The notes: a model not told the origin generated them from the sequence alone. A stretch of DNA of 64,000 bases from Buttiauxella massiliensis (GCF_902500225.1 NZ_LR722656.1:124001-188000); one strand, 5' to 3'; shown: positions 30,103 through 42,030, counted from the stretch's first letter. A program made the numbers and translations.

Positions 30103-32775
30103 TTATTTATCGTTTGGATTAAGGGCCGCTGTCAACCGTTGCTGTACTTCCTCTTGCAACTCATTATTAAGAGCACGCCGGTCGGCGGTGGCTATTATAA
30201 ATAAATCTTCTACTCGCTCGCCAATTGTCGTAATTCTCGCCCCGTAAAGCGAAATTCCGAGATCGGCAAACACTTCTCCCACTCGCGCCAACAAGCCTGG
30301 CTGATCCAGCGCAATCAGCTCCAGGAACGTTCTTCGGTCGGTATGCGTTGGCAAGAAATTCACCTCAGTATCGACGGTAAAGTGACGCAGTTTGGCAGAC
30401 TGGCGGCGCGGTTGAGGTGTTTGCCAGCTTGCCTGCGTAATGGCTTGTTCAATGCTGTGGCGGATAAGGTCATGCCTGTCGGCTGAAAGCGGACTGCCGT
30501 CCGGCTCCAGCACAATAAAGGTGTCCATTGCCATGCCGTCGCGCGTAGTAAATATTTGGGCGTCATGAACGCTGAGGTTGCGCCTGTCCAGCTCGGCACA
30601 AACGGCGGCGAACAGGTGAGGGCGGTCAGGGCTCCAGATAAAAATCTCTGTGCCGCCGCGCGTTGCCTGCGGGCTAAGCAAAATCATCGGTTTGCTGAGG
30701 TCGTGCTTGAGCAAGTGGCGCGCATGCCATGCAATTTGGTTTGGCGTGTGGCGAACAAAATAGTTCGCCCGGCAGCGACGCCAGATATTATGCAGTGCCT
30801 CTTCGTTGATGTTATCCATACGCAGTAATGCCAGCGCCTGAAGCTGGTGGTGGCGCACACGCTCACGCATATCCGGGCTGTTTTGCATTCCACGTCGCAG
30901 CTGTTTTTCGGTAGCGAAATAGAGCTCACGCAACAGGCTCTGTTTCCAGCTATTCCATAAAGTTTCGTTGGTCGCACAGATATCAGCGACGGTCAGGCAG
31001 ACCAGGTAACGCAGGCGGTTTTCAGTCTGCACTTCTTCGGCAAACTGCTTAATCACTTCCGGGTCCTGGATATCACGGCGCTGCGCAGTGACCGACATCA
31101 GCAAATGTTGGCGCACCAGCCACGCGACAAGTTGCGTCTCGCGAGAGTTCAGCCCGTGAAGCTCAGCAAATTTTAAAACGTCCTGTGCGCCGAGAACCGA
31201 GTGATCCCCGCCACGGCCTTTGGCGATATCATGGAACAGAGCGGCAATCAGGATAAGCTCTGGATGCGACAGGCGCGGCCAGAGATCGACACATAATGGA
31301 TGCTTTGGACGAGTTTCTTCTTTCGCGAAGCTTTCCAGTTTTTGCAGCACGCGAATGGTGTGTTCATCGACCGTATAAGCATGGAACAGGTCAAATTGCA
31401 TTTGCCCGACAATATGTGACCACTGCGGCATATACGCCCACAACACACTGTGACGATGCATTGGCAATAAGGCGCGGCTCACTGCACCGGGGTGGCGCAA
31501 TATGGTGAGGAAGAGATCGCGCGCTTCCGGAATGTAGCAAAGCGGCTGTACTAAATGGCGACGCGCATGGCGTAAATGGCGCAGGGTGGTTGAGTAAATT
31601 CCGGTGATGTCACGGTTACGCACCATCATGTAAAACATGCGCAAAATGGCCTGCGGTTCACGCATAAAAAGCGTTTCGTCACGCAGATCAATCAGAGTGC
31701 CACGTAACTGGAAGTCATCGTCCAGTGGGCGCGGTTTTTCGCTAGCATCTAGCGCTAGAATCGCTTCATCAAACAACTGCAACAGCATTTGGTTAAGCTC
31801 ACCGACGCGACGGGTCACACGATAGAAATCTTTCATCATGTGTTCGACCGGCTGATTGCCTTCACCGTTGTAATCCAGACGCTGAGCAACGCTGAGCTGC
31901 CTGTCGAATAACAAACGGTTGTCATAACGATTTACTTCGAGATGCAAAGCGAAGCGAATACGCCACAGCAAGTGTTGGCACTCATCCAGTTCATTTCTTT
32001 CTGCTTCGGTTAAAAAACCAAAGCCGACCATTTCACTCATGGACGTGGCGCCAAAGTGGCGGCGCGCGACCCATTGCAGCGTATGGATGTCACGCAAACC
32101 GCCGGGGCTGCTTTTGATATCTGGCTCGAGGTTATAACTTGTGCCGTGGTAACGCTGATGACGAACATTTTGCTCATCAATTTTTGCAGCAAAGAATTTG
32201 GCGGATGGCCAGAAGCCGTCACTGAAAATGTGTTTTTGCAGTTCAAGGAAGAGTGCGACATCGCCAATTAGTAAGCGCGACTCAATCAGGTTGGTGGCAA
32301 CTGTTAAATCAGAAAGACCTTCGAGCAGGCACTCTTCAAGCGTGCGTACGCTGTGGCCGACTTCTAATTTTACGTCCCACAGCAGCGTGAGAAGTTCACC
32401 GATTTTCTGGGATTGTGGCTCGCTCAGACGTTTACGGCTGAGTATCAGCAAATCAATGTCAGATAACGGATGAAGTTCACCGCGCCCGTAACCACCCACC
32501 GCGACGAGCGCGGTTTCTGCGACATCACCAAAACCGTAATTTACCCACAACCGTTGCAGTAACTGGTCGATAAACTCGGTGCGGGCATCGATAAGTTTTT
32601 CGGCGGAAATACCGTCGTCAAATGCTGTCCCCAACCACTGCTGGAAAGTGTCGAGGCGGGCTTTAATTTCGGCGCAATTAAGCTCTGAATCTGTCCAGTT
32701 GACGGGGTATTCAGGTTGCCCGGAAATCTCAGGAAGCACTGTGGTTGCGTACTGCTCGGGTAAGCTCGGTGTCAT
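30103..32775 (-). CDS. glnD: Bifunctional uridylyltransferase/uridylyl-removing enzyme
   Basis: Senses glutamine and modifies PII proteins GlnB/GlnK, setting glutamine synthetase activity. Order: nucleotidyltransferase domain with [21 protein letters not shown] domain with [13 protein letters not shown] for UMP removal, and two C-terminal ACT domains (one ends [18 protein letters not shown]). With the ATG at 32775 the length is 890, equal to E. coli. ATG 32787 is an in-frame alternative directly next to the U-run of the map terminator. Confidence 0.96.
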   Translation of the reverse strand: MTPSLPEQYATTVLPEISGQPEYPVNWTDSELNCAEIKARLDTFQQWLGTAFDDGISAEKLIDARTEFIDQLLQRLWVNYGFGDVAETALVAVGGYGRGELHPLSDIDLLILSRKRLSEPQSQKIGELLTLLWDVKLEVGHSVRTLEECLLEGLSDLTVATNLIESRLLIGDVALFLELQKHIFSDGFWPSAKFFAAKIDEQNVRHQRYHGTSYNLEPDIKSSPGGLRDIHTLQWVARRHFGATSMSEMVGFGFLTEAERNELDECQHLLWRIRFALHLEVNRYDNRLLFDRQLSVAQRLDYNGEGNQPVEHMMKDFYRVTRRVGELNQMLLQLFDEAILALDASEKPRPLDDDFQLRGTLIDLRDETLFMREPQAILRMFYMMVRNRDITGIYSTTLRHLRHARRHLVQPLCYIPEARDLFLTILRHPGAVSRALLPMHRHSVLWAYMPQWSHIVGQMQFDLFHAYTVDEHTIRVLQKLESFAKEETRPKHPLCVDLWPRLSHPELILIAALFHDIAKGRGGDHSVLGAQDVLKFAELHGLNSRETQLVAWLVRQHLLMSVTAQRRDIQDPEVIKQFAEEVQTENRLRYLVCLTVADICATNETLWNSWKQSLLRELYFATEKQLRRGMQNSPDMRERVRHHQLQALALLRMDNINEEALHNIWRRCRANYFVRHTPNQIAWHARHLLKHDLSKPMILLSPQATRGGTEIFIWSPDRPHLFAAVCAELDRRNLSVHDAQIFTTRDGMAMDTFIVLEPDGSPLSADRHDLIRHSIEQAITQASWQTPQPRRQSAKLRHFTVDTEVNFLPTHTDRRTFLELIALDQPGLLARVGEVFADLGISLYGARITTIGERVEDLFIIATADRRALNNELQEEVQQRLTAALNPNDK

Positions 32776-32787
32776 GTCGCCATCCAT

Positions 32788-32812
32788 AAAAAAAGCCGGC
32801 ATAAGCCGGCTT
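32788..32812 (-). terminator. Terminator downstream of map
   Basis: On the minus strand AAGCCGGC, loop TTAT, GCCGGCTT, then TTTTT. The U-run ends 12 bases before the chosen glnD start, so glnD either has a promoter inside the 3' part of map or relies on read-through. Confidence 0.9.
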
Positions 32813-32837
32813 CGATTGCTGACTTTCGCCAGGCATA

Positions 32838-33632
32838 TCACTCGTTATGCGAAATCACCGCGGGGATGGTGTCATCCTTGCGTAAAGTGAGAATTTCGCA
32901 GCCGTTATCTGTCACCACAATAGTATGCTCGTATTGTGCAGACAAGCTGCGATCTTTGGTTTTCACCGTCCAACCGTCTTTCATGGTGCGAATGCGGTAA
33001 TCGCCGGAGTTCACCATCGGTTCGATAGTGAAAGTCATACCCGGTTGCAGCACCACGCCACCATCATCAGCATCGTAATGCAGCACTTGCGGTTCTTCGT
33101 GGAATACGCGGCCAATACCGTGTCCACAGTATTCGCGAACCACAGAAAAACCTTCAGCTTCAACGAACTTCTGAATTGCAGCACCCAGAGTGCGTAGGCG
33201 AATGCCTGGTTTTACCATGCGCAGTGACAAATACAGGCTTTCTTGAGTAATACGGCACAGGCGCTCGCCCAGAATAGTCGGTTTGCCTACGATGAACATT
33301 TTCGAGGTGTCACCGTGGTATTCATCTTTGATGACAGTTACGTCGATGTTGACGATATCTCCATCTTTCAGGATTTTAGCGTCATCAGGAATACCATGGC
33401 AGACCACTTCGTTAATGGAAATGCACACGGATTTCGGGAAGCCGTGGTAGTTCAGGCAGGCAGAAATAGCATGCTGCTGGTTAATGATGTAATCGCTACA
33501 AATACGGTCCAGTTCACCCGTGCTGATGCCCGGTCGTACGTGGGGTTCAATCATTTCCAGCACTTCAGCGGCAAGACGGCCCGCGACGCGCATTTTTTCG
33601 ATTTCTTCAGGTGTTTTAATTGAGATAGCCAT
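32838..33632 (-). CDS. map: Methionine aminopeptidase, type I
   Basis: Removes the initiator methionine from nascent proteins; essential. The 264-residue pita-bread enzyme shows the five metal ligands in order: Asp in NIDVTVI, Asp in YHGDTSKMF, His in [10 protein letters not shown], Glu in FTIEPMV and Glu in YEHTIVV. Divergent from rpsB. Confidence 0.97.
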   Translation of the reverse strand: MAISIKTPEEIEKMRVAGRLAAEVLEMIEPHVRPGISTGELDRICSDYIINQQHAISACLNYHGFPKSVCISINEVVCHGIPDDAKILKDGDIVNIDVTVIKDEYHGDTSKMFIVGKPTILGERLCRITQESLYLSLRMVKPGIRLRTLGAAIQKFVEAEGFSVVREYCGHGIGRVFHEEPQVLHYDADDGGVVLQPGMTFTIEPMVNSGDYRIRTMKDGWTVKTKDRSLSAQYEHTIVVTDNGCEILTLRKDDTIPAVISHNE

Positions 33633-33753
33633 TAATTCGATCCGCAGGTGTCGTCGTTATCGACAATAATTGAGCAGTAGTGGGGCAATGGTATCAGGGC
33701 CTACGATCGGTGCCAAATCGAGAATCAGTGTGCGCACTATCAACTAACAACTA

Positions 33754-33783
33754 TTGGAGTCCGGGTCTGTTTTATGGTATAAA
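33754..33783 (+). promoter_or_regulatory. rpsB promoter
   Basis: -35 TTGGAG (33754-33759), 18-nt spacer, -10 TATAAA (33778-33783) preceded by TGG giving an extended -10. A GC-rich discriminator GCGCGCC follows, as expected for a promoter under stringent control by ppGpp and DksA. The region from map to rpsB (33633-33943, 311 bp) holds only this promoter and the leader. Confidence 0.75.
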
Positions 33784-33791
33784 GCGCGCCG

Positions 33792-34669
<878 letters not shown>

Positions 34670-34705
34670 TAAGGTTCGCTCTTATTTGAGCTCTTATTAA
34701 CCAAG

Positions 34706-34831
34706 TATACCCTTTAGATTTCGAGTTGCAGCCAGGCGGCAAGCTCAAGAATCCCCAGGAGCTTACTTAGGTAAGTGACTGGGTGAGTGAGTACAGCCAA
34801 CGCCCCTGCGGCTAGAAAGATAACGGGTATA
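34706..34831. repeat. ERIC element, copy 2 (inside rpsB-tsf operon), classical type
   Basis: A 126-bp element with ends TATACCC and GGGTATA. Its core contains AAGTGACTGGG and, on the other strand, GTAAGCTCCTGGGGATTC, the segments on which the standard ERIC-PCR primers are based, so the family is clear. It is in the opposite orientation to the other three copies and lies between two essential co-transcribed genes. Confidence 0.93.
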
Positions 34832-34848
34832 TTGAATAGTTTGGTTAG

Positions 34849-34872
34849 GGGGCCTGTACAGGCCCCTTTTTA
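34849..34872 (+). terminator. Intra-operon terminator/attenuator between rpsB and tsf
   Basis: An 18-nt perfect palindrome, GGGGCCTGTACAGGCCCC, followed by TTTTTATTTT. It lies between rpsB and tsf and would let only part of the transcripts reach tsf, or tsf may also have its own promoter. An internal terminator is known at the same place in E. coli as I recall. Confidence 0.85.
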
Positions 34873-34944
34873 TTTTGAGCCAGGGTTCGTCTATTCCGTG
34901 GACCAGGGCTTATCTCTCTCTACGAGATAACCGAGGATTTTAGA

Positions 34945-35796
34945 ATGGCTGATATTACTGCTGCTCTGGTAAAAGAACTGCGTGAACGTACTGGCGCAGG
35001 CATGATGGATTGCAAAAAGTCACTGACTGAAGCTAATGGCGACATCGAGCTGGCAATCGAAAACATGCGTAAGTCTGGTGCGATCAAAGCGGCTAAGAAA
35101 GCAGGCAACGTAGCTGCTGACGGCGTGATCAAAACTAAGATCGCAGACGGCTACGCTGTGATTCTGGAAGTAAACTGCCAGACTGACTTCGTTGCTAAAG
35201 ATGGTGGTTTCCAGGCATTTGCTGACAAAGTGCTGGACGCTGCTGCTGCAGGCAAAGTTACTGACATCGAAGTACTGAAAGCACAGTTCGAAGAAGAGCG
35301 TGTTGCACTGGTTGCTAAAATCGGTGAGAACATCAACATTCGTCGTGTTGCTGTTCTGGAAGGTGATGTTCTGGGTAGCTACCTGCACGGTGCTCGCATC
35401 GGTGTTGTTGTTGCAGCTAAAGGCGCTGACGAAGAGCTGGTTAAGCAAATCGCTATGCACGTTGCTGCAAGCAAGCCAGAATTCGTTAAGCCAGAAGACG
35501 TGTCTGCAGAAGTTGTTGAGAAAGAGTACCAGGTTCAGCTGGACATCGCTATGCAGTCTGGCAAGCCGAAAGAAATCGCAGAGAAAATGGTTGAAGGCCG
35601 TATGAAGAAATTCACCGGTGAAGTTTCTCTAACTGGTCAGCCTTTCGTTATCGACCCAAGCAAAACTGTTGGTCAGTTGCTGAAAGAGCACAATGCTGAC
35701 GTAACTGGCTTCATCCGCTTTGAAGTGGGCGAAGGCATCCAGAAAGTTGAGACTGACTTCGCAGCAGAAGTTGCTGCAATGTCCAAGCAGTCTTAA
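34945..35796 (+). CDS. tsf: Elongation factor Ts
   Basis: Nucleotide exchange factor for EF-Tu. 283 residues; N-terminal UBA-like domain [20 protein letters not shown], the TDFV motif (about residues 80-83) that contacts the EF-Tu magnesium site, and the core repeats. GAGGA lies upstream of the ATG. Codon bias is strong. Separated from rpsB by 275 bp holding an ERIC copy and a terminator. Confidence 0.98.
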   Translation: MADITAALVKELRERTGAGMMDCKKSLTEANGDIELAIENMRKSGAIKAAKKAGNVAADGVIKTKIADGYAVILEVNCQTDFVAKDGGFQAFADKVLDAAAAGKVTDIEVLKAQFEEERVALVAKIGENINIRRVAVLEGDVLGSYLHGARIGVVVAAKGADEELVKQIAMHVAASKPEFVKPEDVSAEVVEKEYQVQLDIAMQSGKPKEIAEKMVEGRMKKFTGEVSLTGQPFVIDPSKTVGQLLKEHNADVTGFIRFEVGEGIQKVETDFAAEVAAMSKQS

Positions 35797-35801
35797 TTTT
35801 T

Positions 35802-35834
35802 AAAGGGAGCCGCCAATTGGCGGTTCCTTTTTAT
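35802..35834 (+). terminator. Rho-independent terminator after tsf
   Basis: AAAGGGAGCCGCC and GGCGGTTCCTTT pair with one bulge around AATT, followed by TTTTT. Confidence 0.9.
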
Positions 35835-35939
35835 CTGGCTTTAAAAATCAGCCTGCTCTGATACAGATCTTGTTGATATGCGACATTATGTCGTCTGAAT
35901 TTACCATCCCCATTCGTTGACTGTTCCCAGGAAAGAATC

Positions 35940-36665
35940 ATGGCTACCAATGCAAAACCTGTCTACAAACGCATTCTGCTCAAGCTAAGCGGCGAAGCGC
36001 TGCAAGGTACCGAAGGCTTCGGTATTGATGCAAGCATCCTTGATCGTATGGCTCAGGAAATTAAAGAGCTGGTTGAATTGGGTATTCAGGTCGGGGTGGT
36101 GATTGGTGGTGGCAACTTATTCCGCGGTGCTGGCCTGGCAAAAGCCGGTATGAACCGTGTTGTGGGCGACCACATGGGCATGCTGGCAACCGTAATGAAC
36201 GGCCTGGCAATGCGTGATGCGCTTCATCGCGCCTATGTGAACGCCCGCCTGATGTCTGCTATTCCATTGAATGGCGTATGTGATAACTACAGCTGGGCAG
36301 AAGCTATCAGCTTGCTGCGCAATAACCGCGTAGTTATCCTGGCAGCTGGTACCGGTAATCCATTCTTTACTACTGACTCTGCTGCGTGTTTGCGTGGTAT
36401 TGAGATTGAAGCGGACGTAGTACTGAAGGCCACGAAAGTAGATGGCGTGTTTACTGCGGATCCGGTACAAGATCCTACCGCCACGCTTTGTGAGCAATTG
36501 ACCTATACCGAAGTACTGGAAAAAGAACTGAAAGTGATGGATTTGGCGGCGTTTACGCTGGCCCGCGATCACAAAATACCGATTCGTGTTTTCAATATGA
36601 ACAAACCTGGTGCGCTTCGCCGTGTGGTCATGGGTGAAAAAGAAGGCACATTGATCACTGAATAA
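35940..36665 (+). CDS. pyrH: UMP kinase
   Basis: Phosphorylates UMP to UDP; hexameric amino acid kinase family enzyme, regulated by GTP and UTP. 241 residues with KLSGEAL near the N-terminus, [10 protein letters not shown], and FTADP near residue 173. AGGA precedes the ATG. Lies between tsf and frr as in E. coli. Confidence 0.98.
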   Translation: MATNAKPVYKRILLKLSGEALQGTEGFGIDASILDRMAQEIKELVELGIQVGVVIGGGNLFRGAGLAKAGMNRVVGDHMGMLATVMNGLAMRDALHRAYVNARLMSAIPLNGVCDNYSWAEAISLLRNNRVVILAAGTGNPFFTTDSAACLRGIEIEADVVLKATKVDGVFTADPVQDPTATLCEQLTYTEVLEKELKVMDLAAFTLARDHKIPIRVFNMNKPGALRRVVMGEKEGTLITE

Positions 36666-36825
36666 TTTCAGTCGATGCTTAATCAGGGTAAGATTCAGTT
36701 TCAGATAGTGTTAACAGGCAACCCCCACGGGCGCCATGAATAAACAGGGCTATACTTAGCTCGCAGCGTCTGCATAGCGGCGTGAAGTGTGGTCTGCCCT
36801 AAACCAGTTTTCAAGGATTCGTAAC

Positions 36826-37383
36826 GTGATTAGCGATATCAGAAAAGATGCCGAAGTGCGTATGGAAAAATGCGTAGAAGCATTCAAAACCCAAATCAGT
36901 AAAATCCGCACCGGCCGTGCCTCCCCATCTTTGCTGGACGGCATCATTGTGGAGTATTACGGCACCCCGACTCCACTGCGCCAATTGGCAAGCGTAACGG
37001 TTGAAGATTCTCGCACACTGAAGATCAACGTGTTTGACCGCTCTTTGAGCCAGGCCGTTGAGAAAGCGATCATGACTTCCGACCTCGGTCTGAACCCAAG
37101 CTCTGCTGGTACTGACATTCGTGTTCCACTACCTGCACTGACTGAAGAACGTCGTAAAGATTTGATCAAAATTGTACGTGGCGAAGCTGAAGGCGCACGT
37201 GTGGCGGTTCGTAACGTTCGCCGTGATGCTAACGACAAAGTTAAAGCGCTGCTGAAAGATAAAGAAATCAGTGAAGATGACGATCGCCGTTCTCAGGACG
37301 ACGTTCAGAAAATGACTGATGCTGCTATCAAGAAAGTAGATGCTGCGCTTGCTGAGAAAGAAGCTGAGTTGATGCAGTTCTAA
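36826..37383 (+). CDS. frr: Ribosome recycling factor
   Basis: With EF-G, splits the ribosome after termination. The GTG at 36826, preceded by AAGGA, gives 185 residues beginning [13 protein letters not shown], the E. coli length. A longer in-frame ATG at 36787 is rejected as it lacks a ribosome binding site and family support. Signatures: [23 protein letters not shown] and RNVRRDAND. Confidence 0.97.
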   Translation: MISDIRKDAEVRMEKCVEAFKTQISKIRTGRASPSLLDGIIVEYYGTPTPLRQLASVTVEDSRTLKINVFDRSLSQAVEKAIMTSDLGLNPSSAGTDIRVPLPALTEERRKDLIKIVRGEAEGARVAVRNVRRDANDKVKALLKDKEISEDDDRRSQDDVQKMTDAAIKKVDAALAEKEAELMQF

Positions 37384-37402
37384 TCCGTTGAGATGACGGA
37401 TC

Positions 37403-37460
37403 AAACGCCGTATGCAAGCCGTGGCTCACGCCACGGTAATTGTCTACGGCGTTTTGTTTT

Positions 37461-37461
<1 letters not shown>
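37403..37461 (+). terminator. Two-stem terminator after frr
   Basis: Outer stem AAACGCCGTA / TACGGCGTTT encloses an inner hairpin CCGTGG/CCACGG, and TGTTTTTAT follows. The T-run runs straight into the left end of ERIC copy 3. Confidence 0.82.
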
Positions 37462-37587
<126 letters not shown>

Positions 37588-37619
37588 TGATTGTTAATAT
37601 TAAAACTCCAGAGCGCCCC

Positions 37620-38819
37620 ATGAAGCAACTGACCATTCTTGGCTCTACCGGATCCATCGGTACCAGTACCCTTAGCGTTGTTCGTCATAATCCTGATAAG
37701 TTTTCCGTCACGGCACTCGTAGCCGGGAAAAATGTCGCGCGCATGGCTGAGCAGTGCCTGGAGTTCAAGCCTCGCTGGGCAGTAATGGATGATGAAATCT
37801 CTGCCGGTGAGTTACGCCGTTTGCTTAAAGAGCAGGGGAGTAGCACTGAAGTTCTGGCAGGGCAGCAGGCAGCTTGTGAAATGGCTGCGCTGGAAGAAGT
37901 GAACCAGGTTATGGCGGCTATTGTTGGTGCTGCAGGCCTGTTACCCACTCTTGCGGCGATTGCGGCAGGCAAGCAAGTGTTACTGGCAAATAAAGAAGCA
38001 CTGGTGACTTGTGGGCGTCTGTTTATGGATGCTGTACAACGAAGCCACGCTCAGCTTCTGCCTATCGACAGCGAACACAACGCAATTTTTCAGAGTTTAC
38101 CGGAAACAATTCAGCAAAACCTCGGGTACGCTGAACTTGAGGGTAATGGCGTTTCATCGATTATTCTTACCGGGTCAGGTGGCCCATTCCGTGAGACGCC
38201 GTTAGGTGAACTGACAGCAATGACTCCGGACCAGGCTTGTAGCCATCCGAACTGGTCGATGGGACGTAAAATCTCAGTCGACTCGGCCACCATGATGAAC
38301 AAAGGTCTCGAATACATTGAAGCTCGTTGGCTATTCAATGCTTCAGCTAAACAAATGGAAGTACTGATACATCCGCAGTCGGTTATCCACTCGATGGTTC
38401 GTTATCGTGATGGTAGTGTACTAGCGCAGTTAGGCGCTCCGGATATGCGCACGCCTATCGCGCACGCTATGGCATTTCCTGAACGCGTGCAGTCGGGTGT
38501 TGAACCACTCGATTTTTGTAAAATCGGTACTTTCACCTTTATGGAACCGGACTATCATCGCTATCCTTGCCTGAAGCTTGCGATGGAAGCATTTGAGCAA
38601 GGGCAGGCAGCAACGACCGTACTGAACGCTGCAAATGAAATTGTGGTTGAGGCTTTCTTGCAACAACAACTACGTTTTACAGATATTGCTTCGTTAAATC
38701 GTGCCGTCCTTGATAGTGTTGAATTGACTGAGCCGAAGAGTGTGGAAGAGGTTCTTGCTGTTGATGCGAAAGCACGCGAGGTTGCCCGAGGTTTGGTGAC
38801 GCGCATCGCTTCTCGATGA
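37620..38819 (+). CDS. dxr: 1-deoxy-D-xylulose 5-phosphate reductoisomerase
   Basis: Makes 2-C-methyl-D-erythritol 4-phosphate in the non-mevalonate isoprenoid pathway, using NADPH; the target of fosmidomycin. The ATG at 37620 gives 399 residues (398 in E. coli) starting [17 protein letters not shown], with the NADPH motif GSTGSIG. Metal/substrate motifs [19 protein letters not shown] and [19 protein letters not shown] are present. An in-frame ATG at 37587, at the ERIC border, would add 11 residues and cannot be ruled out. The frame is open through the ERIC as well, without family support. Confidence 0.96.
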   Translation: MKQLTILGSTGSIGTSTLSVVRHNPDKFSVTALVAGKNVARMAEQCLEFKPRWAVMDDEISAGELRRLLKEQGSSTEVLAGQQAACEMAALEEVNQVMAAIVGAAGLLPTLAAIAAGKQVLLANKEALVTCGRLFMDAVQRSHAQLLPIDSEHNAIFQSLPETIQQNLGYAELEGNGVSSIILTGSGGPFRETPLGELTAMTPDQACSHPNWSMGRKISVDSATMMNKGLEYIEARWLFNASAKQMEVLIHPQSVIHSMVRYRDGSVLAQLGAPDMRTPIAHAMAFPERVQSGVEPLDFCKIGTFTFMEPDYHRYPCLKLAMEAFEQGQAATTVLNAANEIVVEAFLQQQLRFTDIASLNRAVLDSVELTEPKSVEEVLAVDAKAREVARGLVTRIASR

Positions 38820-38846
38820 TTATTTATTCAGCTGATATGCCTCTAT

Positions 38847-38875
38847 TTGTTAGCTTTGTGCTTCAGTGATATAGT
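38847..38875 (+). promoter_or_regulatory. Candidate promoter in the dxr-uppS gap
   Basis: TTGTTA (38847-38852), 17-nt spacer, TATAGT (38870-38875). If used, transcription begins near 38882, immediately before a 9-bp hairpin and then a terminator. Confidence 0.45.
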
Positions 38876-38918
38876 CTGCGCCATCTTTCAGCCGGGAATA
38901 ACTGACTGAAAGATTGGT

Positions 38919-38944
38919 AAGCCGTGTTATAGCACGGCTTTTTT
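38919..38944 (+). terminator. Terminator in the dxr-uppS gap
   Basis: AAGCCGTG and CACGGCTT around TTATAG, followed by a run of T. A second perfect inverted repeat, ATCTTTCAG/CTGAAAGAT (38883-38914), stands just before it. It ends dxr transcription, a short local transcript, or both. Confidence 0.88.
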
Positions 38945-39005
38945 ATGTAAAAGCTGAGATCATTCTGAGTACCGCTTAATCCTTATCTGGGAATAATTAC
39001 GCGTT

Positions 39006-39758
39006 ATGTTGTCTGCAAACCAACAATTAAGCGAAACACAATCCGAACATGGCGCGCGCCATGTTGCCATTATTATGGATGGCAACGGTCGCTGGGCGAA
39101 ACGACAAGGGAAGATGAGGGTTTCCGGCCATAAGGCGGGGGCGAAATCTGTTCGCCGGGCGGTAAGTTTTGCGGCAAATAATGGTATAGATGCGCTTACG
39201 CTCTATGCTTTTAGTAGTGAAAACTGGAATCGTCCAGCTCAAGAAGTTAGCGCACTAATGGAGTTGTTTGTGTGGGCTTTAGACAGTGAAGTCAAAAGTT
39301 TGCATCGTCACAATGTCCGTTTGCGTATTATCGGCGATATCAGCCGATTTAATGCTCGCCTGCAAGAACGTATCAAAAAAGCCGAAGACTTAACGAGTGC
39401 CAACACAGGTTTGACTCTCAATATTGCCGCGAACTATGGCGGTCGTTGGGATATTATTCAAGGTGTGCGGCATCTTGCCGAACAGGTACAAGAAGGCTTA
39501 CTGCGTCCAGACCAGATTGATGAAGAGATGCTGAGTAAGCAAATCTGCATGAATGAACTGGCTCCCGTAGATTTAGTAATTAGGACAGGGGGAGAGCATC
39601 GTATTAGTAATTTTCTGATTTGGCAGATTGCCTACGCAGAACTTTATTTCACCGATGTTCTTTGGCCTGATTTCGATGAACAAGACTTTGAAGGTGCACT
39701 AAATGCTTTTGCAAATCGAGAGCGTCGTTTTGGCGGCACAGCACCTGGTAGTGAGTAA
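39006..39758 (+). CDS. uppS: Undecaprenyl pyrophosphate synthase
   Basis: Makes the C55 lipid carrier precursor from FPP and IPP; essential, also called ispU. 250 residues. The catalytic Asp25 is in AIIMDGNGRWAK, followed by GHKAGAKSVR, FSSENWNRP and the C-terminal RTGGEHRISNFLIWQIAYAE substrate block. Starts an uppS-cdsA-rseP-bamA-skp-lpxD-fabZ-lpxAB run of closely spaced genes. Confidence 0.97.
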   Translation: MLSANQQLSETQSEHGARHVAIIMDGNGRWAKRQGKMRVSGHKAGAKSVRRAVSFAANNGIDALTLYAFSSENWNRPAQEVSALMELFVWALDSEVKSLHRHNVRLRIIGDISRFNARLQERIKKAEDLTSANTGLTLNIAANYGGRWDIIQGVRHLAEQVQEGLLRPDQIDEEMLSKQICMNELAPVDLVIRTGGEHRISNFLIWQIAYAELYFTDVLWPDFDEQDFEGALNAFANRERRFGGTAPGSE

Positions 39759-39776
39759 GCCTGTTGGGGGTCACTT

Positions 39777-40634
39777 TTGCTGAAGTATCGCCTGCTTTCT
39801 GCGTTTATTTTAATCCCGGTGGTTATTGCCGCGTTATTCTGGCTTCCACCAGTAGGATTTGCTATTACAACCCTCGTGGTATGTATGCTGGCAGCCTGGG
39901 AATGGGGACAATTGGCAGGTTTTAAAGCACGTTCTCAACGTGTTTGGCTTGCTGTGTTGTGTGGTCTGTTACTGGCATTAATGCTTTATGCATTACCCGA
40001 ATACCAGCGTACGGTTCATATTCCGTTGATTGAGGCTTCGCTATGGGCATCACTTGCCTGGTGGTTTGCCGCGCTGTTACTGGTGTTGTTTTATCCGGGT
40101 TCAGCATCAATCTGGCGCAACTCAAAAACGTTGCGTCTGTTGTTTGGCGTATTAACGATTGTGCCATTTTTCTGGGGCATGATTGTATTACGTAACTGGC
40201 ATTACGATATTAACCACTACACTGGCTCAATCTGGCTATTGTATGTGATGGTTCTGGTCTGGGGTGCTGACTCTGGTGCTTATATGTTTGGCAAAATGTT
40301 TGGCAAACATAAATTAGCGCCGAAAGTATCCCCGGGTAAAACATGGCAGGGCTTCTTTGGTGGGTTGTTCACTTCTGCGATTATCTCCGTGCTGTTCGGC
40401 ATGTGGGCGAATCTGGATGTGTCGCCGGCTATTCTGTTGACCTGTTCGGTGATTGCCGCTCTTGCATCAGTATTGGGCGATTTAACCGAAAGCATGTTTA
40501 AGCGTGAAGCAGGGATTAAAGATAGCGGTCACCTGATCCCCGGTCATGGTGGTATCCTTGACCGCATTGATAGCCTCACAGCAGCAGTACCGGTATTTGC
40601 CTGTCTGTTATTGCTGGTATTCAGGACGATTTAA
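39777..40634 (+). CDS. cdsA: Phosphatidate cytidylyltransferase
   Basis: Makes CDP-diacylglycerol, the precursor of all major phospholipids. The TTG at 39777, preceded by GGGGGT, gives 285 residues starting [10 protein letters not shown], the same as E. coli, which also uses TTG as I remember. Multiple membrane helices and the family signature [20 protein letters not shown] near the C-terminus with its Asp/Arg/His residues. Confidence 0.96.
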   Translation: MLKYRLLSAFILIPVVIAALFWLPPVGFAITTLVVCMLAAWEWGQLAGFKARSQRVWLAVLCGLLLALMLYALPEYQRTVHIPLIEASLWASLAWWFAALLLVLFYPGSASIWRNSKTLRLLFGVLTIVPFFWGMIVLRNWHYDINHYTGSIWLLYVMVLVWGADSGAYMFGKMFGKHKLAPKVSPGKTWQGFFGGLFTSAIISVLFGMWANLDVSPAILLTCSVIAALASVLGDLTESMFKREAGIKDSGHLIPGHGGILDRIDSLTAAVPVFACLLLLVFRTI

Positions 40635-40645
40635 CGGAAGGTTAT

Positions 40646-41998
40646 ATGCTGAGCTTACTCTGGAATTTGGCTGCGTTTATTGTCGCACTGGGTGTATTAA
40701 TTACCGTGCATGAGTTCGGCCATTTCTGGGTTGCTCGCCGCTGTGGCGTCAAAGTGGAGCGCTTTTCCATTGGTTTTGGTAAAGCTCTCTGGCGTCGTTC
40801 TGATCGCCACGGTACCGAATTTGTAATCGCCCTGATCCCACTGGGTGGTTATGTCAAAATGCTTGATGAACGTGTTGAGCCGGTTACGCCGGAACTACGC
40901 CATCAGGCCTTTAATAACAAAGCCGTTTCTCAACGCGCTGCGATTATTGCAGCCGGTCCTATTGCTAACTTCATCTTCGCTGTGTTTGCCTACTGGCTGG
41001 TGTTTATCATCGGTGTCCCTGGTGTTCGTCCGGTTGTTGGTGAAGTAATACCCAACTCGATAGCAGCAGAAGCACAAATTGCACCAGGCATGGAACTTAA
41101 AGCGATAGATGGTATCGAAACGCCTGACTGGGAATCGGTTCAACTTGAGTTGATGGCAAAGATTGGTGATGACAGTGTTAATCTTACGCTGGCACCACTA
41201 GGTTCAAATCTGAAAAGTGAGAAAACGCTAGATTTGCGCCACTGGCAATTTGAGCCAGAAAAGCAGGATCCGATCACCTCATTAGGCATCGGGCCACGCC
41301 GACCGCAAATTGAAACGGTATTACAAGAAGTACAGCCCAATTCCGCAGCGAGCAAAGCGGGTTTGCAAGCCGGGGACAGGATCGTTAAAGTCAACGGTGC
41401 GGCGCTTGCTCAGTGGACAGAATTTGTTAGCCAGGTGCGTGACAATCCAGGTCACCCACTGGAGCTAGAAATAGAAAGACAAGGGGCGCTCTTGTCTTTA
41501 ACGCTGATACCGGATACAAAACCGGGTAAAGCGAAGGCTGAAGGGTTTGCGGGGGTAGTACCAAAGGTTATCCCGCTGCCTGATGAGTATAAAACAGTAC
41601 GCCAGTATGGGCCGTTTGCTGCTGTCGCGGAAGCCACGGATAAAACCTGGCAACTGATGAAGCTTACAGTCAACATGCTGGGAAAATTAATAACCGGTGA
41701 CATCAAACTGAATAATCTCAGTGGGCCAATCTCTATAGCTCAAGGGGCAGGGATGTCAGCGGAATCTGGGTTGATTTACTATCTGATGTTCCTGGCGCTG
41801 ATTAGCGTCAATCTGGGGATAATCAACCTGTTTCCGTTACCCGTCCTGGACGGGGGACATCTGCTCTTTTTGGCGATTGAAAAGCTGAAGGGTGGGCCGG
41901 TTTCCGAGCGAGTTCAAGACTTTAGTTACCGCATTGGCTCTATATTGCTGGTGCTGTTGATGGGGCTTGCACTTTTCAATGATTTCTCTCGGTTTTAG
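40646..41998 (+). CDS. rseP: Regulated intramembrane zinc protease RseP
   Basis: Site-2 protease that cuts RseA after DegS, releasing sigma-E, and clears signal peptide remnants. 450 residues. HEFGH at 22-26 in the first helix, two tandem periplasmic PDZ domains (about 125-310), and the second metal motif PVLDGGHLL near residue 400. GGAAGG lies upstream of the ATG. Confidence 0.96.
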   Translation: MLSLLWNLAAFIVALGVLITVHEFGHFWVARRCGVKVERFSIGFGKALWRRSDRHGTEFVIALIPLGGYVKMLDERVEPVTPELRHQAFNNKAVSQRAAIIAAGPIANFIFAVFAYWLVFIIGVPGVRPVVGEVIPNSIAAEAQIAPGMELKAIDGIETPDWESVQLELMAKIGDDSVNLTLAPLGSNLKSEKTLDLRHWQFEPEKQDPITSLGIGPRRPQIETVLQEVQPNSAASKAGLQAGDRIVKVNGAALAQWTEFVSQVRDNPGHPLELEIERQGALLSLTLIPDTKPGKAKAEGFAGVVPKVIPLPDEYKTVRQYGPFAAVAEATDKTWQLMKLTVNMLGKLITGDIKLNNLSGPISIAQGAGMSAESGLIYYLMFLALISVNLGIINLFPLPVLDGGHLLFLAIEKLKGGPVSERVQDFSYRIGSILLVLLMGLALFNDFSRF

Positions 41999-42030
41999 AG
42001 AGAATAGGTTAGGAAGAACGCATAACAACG

